This document shows positions 18,008 through 26,528 of a stretch of DNA of 64,000 nucleotides, piece by piece. Made by a program: the position numbers and the translations under genes. The stretch is from Flavipsychrobacter sp. (lineage in GTDB: Bacteria > Bacteroidota > Bacteroidia > Chitinophagales > Chitinophagaceae), in NCBI GenBank assembly GCA_016786615.1, contig JAEUVX010000004.1:1-64000 (forward strand), read 5' to 3'. The notes under the pieces were generated by a model that saw nothing but the letters and a program-made list of their open reading frames with translations, had not been told where the DNA came from and did not search any database. Positions within the stretch are counted from its first letter, which is position 1. The number at the start of each line of letters is the position of its first letter.

Positions 18008-18850
18008 TTATTTCAGTGTTGCTAATGTTATCACTTCTCCCATTTTCACCCTGCCATTATCGTTGATGAGTGTGCAGGCTTCGGTACGTGCATCGTGCTC
18101 AAAGAAGAGTATCCAGTTATTTTCAACTGCTTCTTTCAGTATGGTGCGTTTTTCGTTCAGTGTATCCAGCGGGCGCATGTCATAAGCCATTACCCAGGGC
18201 ATAGAAATATGTGCTGCACTTGGTATCAGGTCGGCACAGAAGAAAATGGTTTGTCCGTTGTAGTCTATCTGCGGCAGCATCATATTATCTGTATGCCCCT
18301 GTACGTAGCGTATGCGTATGCCGGGCAGCCATTCTTCGCCATCAGCAGTTTCTACCCATTGCAGCTTCCCGCTTTCCTGTATCGGTAAGATGTTCTCTTT
18401 CAGGAAAGATGCTTTTTCGCGCTCATTTGGTTCGGTAGCACTTGCCCAATGGGCTTTGTTGCACCAGTAAGCAGCATTAGGAAATGCAGGTACAAGTTTG
18501 TCGCCATCGCGTACTATAGAACCACCACAGTGGTCGAAGTGGAGGTGTGTAAGGAATACGTCTGTTATGTCTGCATGTGTGAAGCCTTGCTTTGCCAGAG
18601 AAGTAGCAACCGTATCTTCTCCATGCGGAAAGTAGTGGCCGAAGAATTTAGCATCCTGCTTATCGCCCATGCCATTATCAACCAGTATTTTTCTGTCGCC
18701 GGTATCTATCAACAGGCAACGCATAGCCCAGCTGCACATATTATTGTCGTCTGCCGGGTTTACTTTTTGCCACATGCTCTTTGGCACTACACCGTGCATG
18801 GCACCGCCATCCAGTTTAAAGTATCCTGCTATGATTGAATATAATTTCAT
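18008..18850 (-). CDS. MBL-fold metallo-hydrolase (lactonase-like)
   Basis: 280 residues, cytoplasmic (no signal peptide). The metallo-beta-lactamase signature THLHFDHCGG (His102, His104, Asp106, His107) binds two metal ions, with further ligands in VQGHTDNMM and FCADLIPSAAH. The N-terminal part (FKLDGGAMHGVVPKSMW) and overall length match the AttM/AHL-lactonase-like branch that includes many uncharacterised hydrolases, so the substrate cannot be assigned. It starts seven bases after the UMF1 transporter stop in the same direction, suggesting one transcript. Confidence 0.85.
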   Translation of the reverse strand: MKLYSIIAGYFKLDGGAMHGVVPKSMWQKVNPADDNNMCSWAMRCLLIDTGDRKILVDNGMGDKQDAKFFGHYFPHGEDTVATSLAKQGFTHADITDVFLTHLHFDHCGGSIVRDGDKLVPAFPNAAYWCNKAHWASATEPNEREKASFLKENILPIQESGKLQWVETADGEEWLPGIRIRYVQGHTDNMMLPQIDYNGQTIFFCADLIPSAAHISMPWVMAYDMRPLDTLNEKRTILKEAVENNWILFFEHDARTEACTLINDNGRVKMGEVITLATLK

Positions 18851-18857
18851 CTCAATT

Positions 18858-20183
18858 TTAAATTACAGTTGATTTCAAATGTTCTTTTTTAGCCCGTACT
18901 ATTGCTACGTACAATACCAATGCACCAAGCGCGAAGAATGTAATAAGTGCCATGATAGAATTACGCATGCTGCCTGTCAATTCTTCGATAAACCCGAATG
19001 AGAACATACCGATAACAATAGCCAGTTTTTCGGTAACATCGTAGAAGCTGAAGAACGATGTGGTGTCTTTCGTTTCGGGCATCAGCTTGCTGTATGTTGA
19101 TCGGCTGAGTGATTGTATGCCACCCATGATAAGCCCTACTACTGCAGCGATGATATAAAACTCTGTAGCCGTAGTTGTAAAATATGCAGCGATACATACA
19201 CCAATCCATATAAACACCACCATCAGTAATACGGATAAGTTGCCGAATTTTTCAGAGAGTTTAGACATGATATAAGCACCGGCAATTGCTACAAGTTGTA
19301 TAATAAGTATAGTGCCTATTAATTGCCCGGTTTCCATTTTCAGCTCTTTGGTGCCAAATATGGTTGCGGCCAGCATTACAGTTTGCACACCCATGCTATA
19401 CAGGAAAAAAGCACCGAGATATGTTTTGAGTACAGGCATTTGTTTTACCTGTTGCCATACTTTCTGCAATTCATGAAAGCCGTTTGTCAGGATACTGACT
19501 TCGGTATGCTGTTCCAATGGTGCACTTTTTGGTAGTTTATTCATAGAGATTGTACCAAAAACGAGCCACCAGATACCTACCAGTAAAAATGAAAGGCGAG
19601 GTGCAAATGTGCCATCAGTTATTCCAAACAATTCGGGCTTGAGTACAAACACAAAACAGATAAGCTGCAATATGACACTGCCTATGTAACCATATGCAAA
19701 ACCCTGAGCGCTTACGCGGTCGCGTTCTGAATCAGTTGCGATTTCAGGAAGGAAGGCATTATAAAAAACAATGCTGCCGCAATAGCCTAATGCTGCGATA
19801 GATGCGAGTATAACGCCAAGCTCTACCGTTTGCGATGTAAAGAAATACAAACCACAGCACGATAGCGCGCCTATGTAACAAAACAAGCGCATGAAGCTTT
19901 TCTTATTGCCACGATAGTCGGCAATTGAAGATAAAACAGGCGATATCGCAGCGATGATGAGATAAGCAGCCGCCAGCGCATAATCAAACAGCACACTGTT
20001 TGTAATACTGCTACCGAAAAAATCTACTTTATCATTTGTTATGTTTCCTGCATCATCTTTTGTGCTTGTGATAGCAAGATAATACGCGGGAAAGATAGTA
20101 GATGTAATAACCAGATTGTAGGCAGAATTGGCCCAGTCGTACATAGCCCATGCACGCTGAACCCTTTTAGTGCTTTGGTTCAT
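18858..20183 (-). CDS. UMF1-family MFS transporter (Atg22-like)
   Basis: 441 residues with about 12 membrane helices. The N-terminus RAWAMYDWANSAYNLVI is the hallmark of the UMF1/Atg22 branch of the major facilitator superfamily, as are GNKKSFMRLFCYIGALSC in the first loop and GGIQSLSRSTYSKLMPE late in the protein. Yeast Atg22 exports amino acids from the vacuole; bacterial members have no settled substrate. The short gap to the hydrolase downstream suggests coexpression. Confidence 0.9.
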   Translation of the reverse strand: MNQSTKRVQRAWAMYDWANSAYNLVITSTIFPAYYLAITSTKDDAGNITNDKVDFFGSSITNSVLFDYALAAAYLIIAAISPVLSSIADYRGNKKSFMRLFCYIGALSCCGLYFFTSQTVELGVILASIAALGYCGSIVFYNAFLPEIATDSERDRVSAQGFAYGYIGSVILQLICFVFVLKPELFGITDGTFAPRLSFLLVGIWWLVFGTISMNKLPKSAPLEQHTEVSILTNGFHELQKVWQQVKQMPVLKTYLGAFFLYSMGVQTVMLAATIFGTKELKMETGQLIGTILIIQLVAIAGAYIMSKLSEKFGNLSVLLMVVFIWIGVCIAAYFTTTATEFYIIAAVVGLIMGGIQSLSRSTYSKLMPETKDTTSFFSFYDVTEKLAIVIGMFSFGFIEELTGSMRNSIMALITFFALGALVLYVAIVRAKKEHLKSTVI

Positions 20184-20209
20184 AGCGACAAAATACGTAA
20201 TTAGTTGGT

Positions 20210-20302
20210 TAGTTGAATGATTGACTAGTTGATTGGTTCATCCGTTCATGCAATAATAACATCGGAACGAGTAAACAAATCAACTAATCAACAGATCAAC
20301 TA
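20210..20302. repeat. Long imperfect inverted repeat downstream of ppa
   Basis: Two 38-bp arms (20210-20247 and 20265-20302) are inverted copies agreeing at about three quarters of positions, around a 17-base loop. The arms are built from TAGTTGATTGG-like units. Another TAGTTGATTGGTT copy lies at 15091-15103 between the MgtC-like and crcB genes. The RNA would fold into a long hairpin and may end the ppa transcript, or be a dispersed intergenic repeat. Confidence 0.6.
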
Positions 20303-20308
20303 AAAAAG

Positions 20309-20848
20309 CTATTTCTTAGCCATCAGGTTTTCGTAGTCTTTAATGCTGTGTTGGAGGATTTTCTTTGCCAGCCTTGCACCCTGAAACTCTTCGATTTTTA
20401 CCACTTTGTTTTCCAGCTTCTTATATTCTTCAAAGAAGTGGCGCAGCTCTTCGATAAAATAAGAAGGTAGTTCGCTGATATCGTTCATGTGAGCTACACT
20501 CATATCGTTGGCACAAACGGCAATCAGTTTATCATCGGCTTCGCCCTGGTCGAGCATGCGCATTACACCTATTATCTTAGCCTCTACCAGACATAGTGGC
20601 TGCATTTCTATCTGCGACAGCACAAGGATATCCAGCGGATCTTTATCATCGCAATAAGTGCGGGGTATAAAACCGTAGTTGGCAGGGTAGTAAACAGAAG
20701 AGTATAATACGCGGTCCAGCTTCAGCAGGCCTGTTTCTTTGTCCAGTTCGTACTTGGCCCTTGAGTTTTTGGGGATTTCGATAATTGCATTTACAGTTTC
20801 GGGAACATTTTCGCCGTAACTAACAGAGTGCCATGGGTTGAAATTCAT
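20309..20848 (-). CDS. ppa: Soluble family I inorganic pyrophosphatase
   Basis: 179 residues from the ATG at 20848 ([13 protein letters not shown]). An in-frame extension to 20944 adds an arginine-rich stretch unlike the family. The enzyme hydrolyses pyrophosphate to two phosphates using Mg2+, pulling biosynthetic reactions forward. Conserved features are [17 protein letters not shown], the [12 protein letters not shown] segment, the metal-binding [10 protein letters not shown] (D-x-D-P-x-D type), and [18 protein letters not shown]. Length and motifs are those of bacterial hexameric pyrophosphatases. It is transcribed divergently from the TonB operon. Confidence 0.95.
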   Translation of the reverse strand: MNFNPWHSVSYGENVPETVNAIIEIPKNSRAKYELDKETGLLKLDRVLYSSVYYPANYGFIPRTYCDDKDPLDILVLSQIEMQPLCLVEAKIIGVMRMLDQGEADDKLIAVCANDMSVAHMNDISELPSYFIEELRHFFEEYKKLENKVVKIEEFQGARLAKKILQHSIKDYENLMAKK

Positions 20849-20957
20849 CTTAATGTCATTTTTTCTGTGAGGAAACTGCCGCAACCGGGCTGAAAAAGGT
20901 ATCTGAAACCTTTGTATCAGCAGGAAACGGTGCGGTGGCGGCAAGTATTAAACGGTG

Positions 20958-20965
20958 CAAAGGTA
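20958..20965 (-). promoter_or_regulatory. -7 box for ppa
   Basis: The minus strand reads TACCTTTG, a TAnnTTTG match about 110 bp upstream of the ppa ATG. Confidence 0.5.
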
Positions 20966-21121
20966 AATGTTAAAATCGTGACAGAGTGTTGGCTATTGCC
21001 TTAAAAAAATAATATCTTGCCCCTCCCTTGCGTTAAAAGCGGGTGTGAAATCTTCTGAAAGCGTTGCTTGTCATGGGTTTGTAAGCAGTATTAAGTTTAT
21101 AAGAAAAAATGAACCCCCAAG

Positions 21122-21151
21122 TTGTTTTTTTGAAGTGTACCTATATCTTTG
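21122..21151 (+). promoter_or_regulatory. Promoter of the exbB-exbD-exbD-tonB operon
   Basis: TTG at 21122-21124 and TATCTTTG at 21144-21151 are separated by 19 bp, the arrangement known for the primary sigma factor of Bacteroidota. Transcription would start about 60 bp before the exbB ATG. Confidence 0.65.
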
Positions 21152-21217
21152 CAGGCACACAAGGGATGTATTAAAATAATTAATCAACCAAAGTAAAAAC
21201 TAATAAAAATCAGAATT

Positions 21218-22048
21218 ATGGCAGACGTAAAAACAGCCGCAAAATCGTCATCTCAAGCTGGCAAACCAAAGAATGCAAACAATTTTATGCTCAACCTTAT
21301 CATCGTGGTTGTGTGTATCGCCATTGGCCAGATTGTTTATCACGTAGTATTTGGTAGTGCATCAAACTTCCTGGATGCTGAAAAACATAAGCCTAAAAAT
21401 TTCATGGGTAATATGTACCTGGGTGGTGCAATCGTACCTTTCCTGATTGCAACATTCCTGGTAATGCTGAGTTTCGTTGTTGAGCGTTTCCTGACAATAT
21501 TTAAAGCTAACGGTAAAGTAAATGCAGGCGAATTTGTACGTAAAGTACAATATCACCTGGCTAATAAAAACATTGACGCAGCACTGGCTGAGTGCGATAA
21601 ACAAGCAGGTAGCGTAGGTAACGTTATGCGTGCAGGCCTTATCAAGTATCGTGAAATGACAAACAACCACGAACTGGATACTGACCAGAAAGTACTGAGC
21701 ATCCAGAAAGAAATTGAAGAAGCAACTGCACTGGAACTGCCAATGCTGGAAAAAAACCTTGTATTCCTGTCAACAATCGCATCGGTAGCAACCCTTTTGG
21801 GTCTGTTGGGTACGGTATTGGGTATGATTAAATCATTCTCTGCGATGGGTACTGCAGGTGCACCGGATTCAGCAGCACTGGCGGCTGGTATCTCTGAAGC
21901 CCTGTATAACACTGCATTGGGTATCGGTACATCATTCTTCGCTATCATCGGTTACAACTTCTTTACTACTATCATTGATGGTATTACATTCGGTATCGAT
22001 GAAAGTGGCTTTACACTGACACAGAGCTTCGCTGCTAACTACAAGTAA
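21218..22048 (+). CDS. exbB: ExbB/MotA/TolQ-type proton channel subunit
   Basis: 276 residues. It is the proton-channel scaffold of the inner-membrane motor that energises TonB-dependent outer-membrane uptake. After a hydrophilic N-terminus there is a membrane helix (about 26-46) and an extra periplasmic stretch, a second helix (GGAIVPFLIATFLVMLSFVV), a cytoplasmic loop with ERFLTIFKANGK, and two C-terminal helices. The most conserved part is LSTIASVATLLGLLGTVLGM followed by ISEALYNTALGIGTSFFAII. The four-helix layout with the N-terminal helix is usual in Bacteroidota. First gene of the operon. Confidence 0.95.
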   Translation: MADVKTAAKSSSQAGKPKNANNFMLNLIIVVVCIAIGQIVYHVVFGSASNFLDAEKHKPKNFMGNMYLGGAIVPFLIATFLVMLSFVVERFLTIFKANGKVNAGEFVRKVQYHLANKNIDAALAECDKQAGSVGNVMRAGLIKYREMTNNHELDTDQKVLSIQKEIEEATALELPMLEKNLVFLSTIASVATLLGLLGTVLGMIKSFSAMGTAGAPDSAALAAGISEALYNTALGIGTSFFAIIGYNFFTTIIDGITFGIDESGFTLTQSFAANYK

Positions 22049-22143
22049 TAGCACCGGCCTGTTGAGTACATAAAAATTCTTTTATGGAAAAACGACCGTA
22101 TTGTATCTAATTACTATTAACAGTTGAAGAAAAATATTTAGAG

Positions 22144-22806
22144 ATGCCAAAATTAAAAATGCCAAGGAAAAGCACCCACGTGGACATGACTGCCATGTGC
22201 GACGTTGCCTTCCTGCTGCTTACCTTCTTCATGCTGGCTACAAAGTTTAAACCTGATGAGCCGGTAACGGTAACGACGCCAAACTCTATATCAGAAATTC
22301 CTCTGCCGGACGCGGATATCATGATGATAACTGTTGACCCTAAAGGCAGGATATTCTTTTCGGTTGATAACCCGAAAGTAAGGACAGACCTGATAGAGGA
22401 TATGGATGAGTACAAGAAACTGGGCCTGACAACTGCTGAGAAAAGAGCATTTGCAGTTGGGTCTTCGGTAGGTGTACCATTCAGTCAACTGAAATCTTAT
22501 CTGGCAGCAGAGCCTGCACAGCAGAAAGAGTTTGATAAAACAGCAGTGGGTATTCCTACAGATACAACGGTAACATCAGAAGCAAATGAACTGGCAGCGT
22601 GGATACGCGTAGCAAGGAACAATAATCCTAAACTGCGTATTACCATCAAAGCCGATGCTGATGCATCTTACCCGGATATCAAAAAAATAATTACCACGTT
22701 GGAAGGTTGGAAAATATTCAAATTCAACCTGATAACAGGCCTGAAAGCTGTGCCTCCGGGTACTGCGGCTTACGACATACAGATGGGTAAGCCAGCAAAA
22801 CAATAG
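22144..22806 (+). CDS. exbD: ExbD/TolR-type protein, copy 1
   Basis: 220 residues. It has a short cytoplasmic N-terminus (RKSTHVDMTAMCDVAF), one membrane helix (FLLLTFFMLAT) that carries the conserved Asp of the proton path in the preceding DMTAMCDVAF motif, and a periplasmic domain. It is longer than a minimal ExbD (about 140) because of an insert around residues 80-140 (KKLGLTTAEKRAFAVGSSVG). Together with ExbB and the second ExbD it should form the pore that drives TonB. Start codon is 95 bp after exbB. Confidence 0.9.
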   Translation: MPKLKMPRKSTHVDMTAMCDVAFLLLTFFMLATKFKPDEPVTVTTPNSISEIPLPDADIMMITVDPKGRIFFSVDNPKVRTDLIEDMDEYKKLGLTTAEKRAFAVGSSVGVPFSQLKSYLAAEPAQQKEFDKTAVGIPTDTTVTSEANELAAWIRVARNNNPKLRITIKADADASYPDIKKIITTLEGWKIFKFNLITGLKAVPPGTAAYDIQMGKPAKQ

Positions 22807-22855
22807 TTTTCAGAAAAGAAATAATATTAGTTAACAACTATAAAAAAGTTTTTCC

Positions 22856-23449
22856 ATGGCTGAAATGGATACCTCCAGTGGCGGAGGTCATAAGAAAGGC
22901 CCCGGGGTCAAGAAAGGAAAGAAACTTTCTACGCGCATAGACCTTACTCCCATGGTGGACTTAGGCTTCCTGTTGATTACATTCTTTATGTACACAACTA
23001 CCATGTCGAAGCCTAAGACTATGGAGATAAATATGCCGTACAAAGATGAACAGATAAAAGAAGAAGAGCAGACCAAGATTAAAGCGAGTACGGTTATCAC
23101 AGTTCTTTTAAGTAAGGAACACCGTATTTACTATTATGAAGGTATCGGCGACGACCCTACAAAGCCACCACAACTGAACGTTACCTACTTTAAACCAAAA
23201 GACGGTATTCGTGATGTAATCATTAATAAAAAGAAGGCAATCGAAGATATGAAAGCATCGGGTGCTTTGGGTGCAAAAGATCAGGCTACGATTATCATCA
23301 AGCCGGATGTTACCAGCACTTACGAAGACCTGGTGAACATACTTGATGAAATGAGTATTAATGACGTAAGGGTATATGCTATTGTTGACATAACACCGGT
23401 TGACAAAGAATTTATCCAGATGACAGAGCAGGCGAACGGTGTGCAGTAA
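22856..23449 (+). CDS. exbD: ExbD/TolR-type protein, copy 2
   Basis: 197 residues. A lysine-rich cytoplasmic N-terminus (GGGHKKGPGVKKGKKLSTR) leads into RIDLTPMVDLGFLLITFFMY, the membrane helix with the conserved Asp of the proton-translocating site, then the periplasmic domain ending with DLVNILDEMSINDVRVYAIV. It differs clearly from copy 1, so the two are likely distinct subunits and not a recent duplicate. Paired exbD genes after exbB are common in this phylum. The gap to copy 1 is 49 bp. Confidence 0.9.
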   Translation: MAEMDTSSGGGHKKGPGVKKGKKLSTRIDLTPMVDLGFLLITFFMYTTTMSKPKTMEINMPYKDEQIKEEEQTKIKASTVITVLLSKEHRIYYYEGIGDDPTKPPQLNVTYFKPKDGIRDVIINKKKAIEDMKASGALGAKDQATIIIKPDVTSTYEDLVNILDEMSINDVRVYAIVDITPVDKEFIQMTEQANGVQ

Positions 23450-23508
23450 TGCCATCGATTATGGAAAACAAACTTCTTTGCATCTAACAATTAAAAGGAA
23501 TTATTAAA

Positions 23509-24294
23509 ATGGATATTAATAAAATACTCAACAGCGACTACCTCGATATTCTGTTCGAGGGCCGTAACAAAAGCTACGGTGGCTACGAGTTGCGTAAAAA
23601 CTATCCTAAGCGCGTAGCGAAATCTATGATGGTACTTGCCGGCATAGCATTGGTTACCGTTGGTTACGGTTTCATATCGAAGCTGAAACCTAAGGAGAAG
23701 GCAAAAGTTGCTATCATAAAAGAGGTGACACTTGCAGAGCCGCCGCCAATAGATCCGAAAAAACCACCACCACCACCACCGCCGCCGCCACCACCACCGG
23801 TGAAGCCAACGGTAAAATTCACTCCTCCGGTAATTAAGAAGGATGAAGAGGTGAAGGAAGATGAAAAACCACCTGAACAGCAGGAAATTACAAACGTAGG
23901 TGTGAAAACGCAGGAAGGCGACGAAAACGCCATCGATGCACCGATAGATGCACCGGGTACGGGTGTGGTAGAAGCACCACCGGCTGAAATCTTCCGTTAT
24001 GTAGAACAGATGCCTGAACCACCGTATAGCGTAAACGAATATCTGGGTAAAAACCTGAGGTATCCGGATGCTGCAAGGGAGAACAATATAGAAGGCCGTG
24101 TAACAGTACAGTTTGTAGTAGGTGAAGATGGCAGTATCTCTGACGCGAAAGTAGTGGGCAGGAAGATAGGTGCAGGTTGCGAAGAAGAAGCGATACGTGT
24201 TATTTCAAGTATGCCTAAATGGAAGCCTGGTAAACAAAATGGCCGTCCTGTAAGGGTGTATTACACACAGCCTATCACATTCAAGCTCGAGTAA
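23509..24294 (+). CDS. tonB: TonB energy-transducing protein
   Basis: 261 residues. A cytoplasmic N-terminus (NKSYGGYELRKNYPKRVAKS) precedes one membrane helix (about 43-60). A periplasm-spanning region contains a run of twelve prolines and acidic/lysine stretches (EEVKEDEKPPEQQ). The C-terminal TonB domain (RYPDAARENNIEGRVTVQFV, GEDGSISDAKVV, MPKWKPGKQNGRPVRV) contacts the TonB box of outer-membrane receptors. Last gene of the operon, followed by a terminator. The SYGGYELRKNY start is a Bacteroidota hallmark. The proline codons mix CCA and CCG, which limits slippage. Confidence 0.95.
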   Translation: MDINKILNSDYLDILFEGRNKSYGGYELRKNYPKRVAKSMMVLAGIALVTVGYGFISKLKPKEKAKVAIIKEVTLAEPPPIDPKKPPPPPPPPPPPPVKPTVKFTPPVIKKDEEVKEDEKPPEQQEITNVGVKTQEGDENAIDAPIDAPGTGVVEAPPAEIFRYVEQMPEPPYSVNEYLGKNLRYPDAARENNIEGRVTVQFVVGEDGSISDAKVVGRKIGAGCEEEAIRVISSMPKWKPGKQNGRPVRVYYTQPITFKLE

Positions 24295-24316
24295 CAGGGA
24301 CTTTGAATAAATATTT

Positions 24317-24349
24317 AATAAGGCTATCCTCAAAAAGGGTAGCCTTATT
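24317..24349 (+). terminator. Rho-independent terminator of the TonB operon
   Basis: Stem AATAAGGCTATCCT / AGGGTAGCCTTATT (one G-U pair) with a 5-nt loop, 22 bp past the tonB stop. Confidence 0.85.
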
Positions 24350-24410
24350 TGTTACATATATTATCAAAGATTTAAGAAAGCTGAAAGGTGCAAACTGCTG
24401 TATTTGATAT

Positions 24411-24418
24411 TACTTTTG
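24411..24418 (+). promoter_or_regulatory. -7 box for the OmpH-like gene
   Basis: TACTTTTG matches TAnnTTTG, 29 bp upstream of the ATG and after the tonB terminator. No -33 TTG at standard spacing is obvious. Confidence 0.5.
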
Positions 24419-24447
24419 CTGCACACTTTAATTAATAATCAACAACA

Positions 24448-25062
24448 ATGAAAAACCTTTCAACGATACTGAGCATATTGGCACTGGCCGGCGTAGCAGC
24501 TTTATTCTTTATGAAAAAAGATGGTGGCAAGCCTGCCAATACAAGTACAGCCGCAGCAGGAGAAGCGATAGCGACAAAGATTGCCTATGTGAATATCGAT
24601 ACGTTGGAATCGCAATACGAGTATCTGAAAGACCAGCGCAAGAAATTTGAAGTACGCCAGGAAGGTATGAAAGCAGAACTGCAACGCAGCGCACAGCAAT
24701 TGCAGAACGACTATGCAGCCGCACAGCGCAAAGCACAGGCCGGGACTATGACAGAGGCAGAACAGCAAAGCATAGGCAAACGCCTGATGCAGATGGAACA
24801 GAGCCTGAAAACACGGGAAGAAGCATTGACAGTGCAGCTGATGAAAGAACAGGAAGAATTTAATAAAAAACTGCAGGCGCAACTTGACAAAATAATTGGC
24901 GACTTTAATAAAGACGGCAGGTACGATTACATCCTTTCTTATACCAAAAGCGGATCTATCATGTATGCCAACAAGGCGCTGGATATTACAGCAGACATTG
25001 TAAAAGCCATGAACGATGACGCTAAAAATATGACTGCCGACACAGAGAAGAAAAATAAATAG
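24448..25062 (+). CDS. OmpH/Skp-family periplasmic chaperone-like protein
   Basis: 204 residues. An N-terminal signal or anchor helix (MKNLSTILSILALAGVAALF) is followed by the Skp-family opening KIAYVNIDTLESQYEYLK. Two long Gln/Glu/Lys-rich helices (about 70-150, FEVRQEGMKAELQRSAQQLQ) would form the coiled-coil tentacles. The closing YDYILSYTKSGSIMYANKALDIT is typical of the family. Skp binds unfolded outer-membrane proteins in the periplasm; a similar role is inferred. A permease TTG start lies 23 bp downstream, so the gene may lead that operon. Confidence 0.9.
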   Translation: MKNLSTILSILALAGVAALFFMKKDGGKPANTSTAAAGEAIATKIAYVNIDTLESQYEYLKDQRKKFEVRQEGMKAELQRSAQQLQNDYAAAQRKAQAGTMTEAEQQSIGKRLMQMEQSLKTREEALTVQLMKEQEEFNKKLQAQLDKIIGDFNKDGRYDYILSYTKSGSIMYANKALDITADIVKAMNDDAKNMTADTEKKNK

Positions 25063-25085
25063 TATTTTTCTGAAAATAACTCTGT

Positions 25086-26528
25086 TTGGAAAACAAATCT
25101 TCTTTTCAACGTTCGCTGACACTAACGGATGGTGCGCTATTGGTAATAGGCTCCATGATAGGTTCGGGTATCTTTATTGTGAGTGCCGATATAGCCCGCA
25201 ATGTAGGTAGTGCCGGGTGGCTTGTAGTAGTATGGTTGGTGTCGGGCTTTATTACATTGTCTGCGGCACTCAGCTACGGAGAGCTTAGTAGCATGTATCC
25301 TCAAGCCGGTGGCCAGTATGTGTACCTGCGCGAAGCCTTCGGCAAAATGTATGGTTTTCTGTATGGGTGGGCTTTCTTTGCCGTAATACAAACAGGAACG
25401 ATAGCCGCCGTAGGTGTAGGCTTCGGCAAATTTACCGGCTATCTGATACCAAGTCTCGGAGAAGAGAATTTATTAGTGGCTCCTATGCAATTGGGCCCTA
25501 TTAAGGATTTTAAGATTACTGCCGCACAGCTTACAGGTTTAGCTACTATTATACTACTCACTTACATCAATACACGTGGTGTAAAAAATGCCAAGTGGAT
25601 ACAGTTCATCTTTACCAGTGCCAAAATACTGGCGATGGCAGCATTGGTGTTATTTGGTTTTGCATTGGTGAAGGATGGCAGTATATGGAATGCTAACTGG
25701 ACAGATGCCTGGTTTGCCAAAAAAGTAACCACCAGTGCTGAAGTGATAAGCCACGAAAGCCTGTCGGGCATGGGGCTTGTAGCTGCGCTGTGTGTAGCAA
25801 TGGTAGGTGCATTATTTTCCAGCGATGCGTGGAATAACGTAACATTCATAGCAGGTGAAATAAAAAAGCCGGAACGTAATATCGGGTTGAGTTTGTTTAT
25901 AGGTACAGTAGTTGTAACACTGCTGTATGTGTCGATGAATTTTATGTACCTGAACGTAATGAGCATCAGCGAGATTGCCAATGCACCATCGGACAGGGTA
26001 GCACTGGCATCAGCGTTAAAGATATTCGGAGCAGCAGGTACCACCATCATCGCATTGCTGATAATGGTATCAACATTCGGGTGCAATAACGGATTGATAC
26101 TATCGGGTGCGAGGGTATATTATACAATGGCAAAAGATGGATTGTTCCTGCCCGCAGCAGGCAAGCTGAATGATAAAGGTGTGCCCGCAAAGGCATTGTG
26201 GATGCAATGTATATGGGCTTGTGTATTATGCCTCAGCGGCCAGTACGGCAATCTGCTCGATTTTATCATCTTTACAGTACTGTTGTTTTATGCACTGACC
26301 ATTGCAGGTATTTTCAAACTACGCAAAACACAGCCCGATATGCCAAGGCCGTACAAAGCATTCGGCTATCCTGTAATACCGTTTATTTATATTTTACTGG
26401 CATCATTTATATGCGTAGTACTTTTGCAATACAAACCGGAATATACATGGCCGGGATTGATAATAGTATTGATAGGCATACCGATATACTACTACCTGAA
26501 TAAGAAGGGGAATACGAAGAATGGATAA
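25086..26528 (+). CDS. APC-superfamily amino-acid permease
   Basis: 480 residues from a TTG start (MENKSSFQRSLTLTDGALLV); no ATG precedes the first helix. About 12-13 membrane helices start with LLVIGSMIGSGIFIVSADIA, the conserved GSGIF segment of helix 1 that binds the substrate backbone. PQAGGQYVYLREAFG, the FSSDAWNNVTFIAGEIKKP segment of helix 6 region, and GCNNGLILSGARVYYTMAKDG are characteristic of the L-type amino-acid transporter branch. The substrate is not predictable. Its 3' end overlaps the heptose kinase gene by eight bases, so translation is probably coupled. Confidence 0.9.
   Translation: MENKSSFQRSLTLTDGALLVIGSMIGSGIFIVSADIARNVGSAGWLVVVWLVSGFITLSAALSYGELSSMYPQAGGQYVYLREAFGKMYGFLYGWAFFAVIQTGTIAAVGVGFGKFTGYLIPSLGEENLLVAPMQLGPIKDFKITAAQLTGLATIILLTYINTRGVKNAKWIQFIFTSAKILAMAALVLFGFALVKDGSIWNANWTDAWFAKKVTTSAEVISHESLSGMGLVAALCVAMVGALFSSDAWNNVTFIAGEIKKPERNIGLSLFIGTVVVTLLYVSMNFMYLNVMSISEIANAPSDRVALASALKIFGAAGTTIIALLIMVSTFGCNNGLILSGARVYYTMAKDGLFLPAAGKLNDKGVPAKALWMQCIWACVLCLSGQYGNLLDFIIFTVLLFYALTIAGIFKLRKTQPDMPRPYKAFGYPVIPFIYILLASFICVVLLQYKPEYTWPGLIIVLIGIPIYYYLNKKGNTKNG

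Larger units (their letters stand above)
20849..21217. other. 369-bp divergent promoter region between ppa and exbB
   Basis: No gene is supported here. It holds a minus-strand TACCTTTG for ppa (20958-20965), a plus-strand promoter for exbB (21122-21151), and a TGTCATGG motif at 21069-21076 shared with three other intergenic regions. Confidence 0.7.

Noticed and set aside
23664-23933. Antisense frame in tonB with a poly-glycine run
   Set aside because: The glycine run is only the complement of the TonB proline codons and the frame has no family features.
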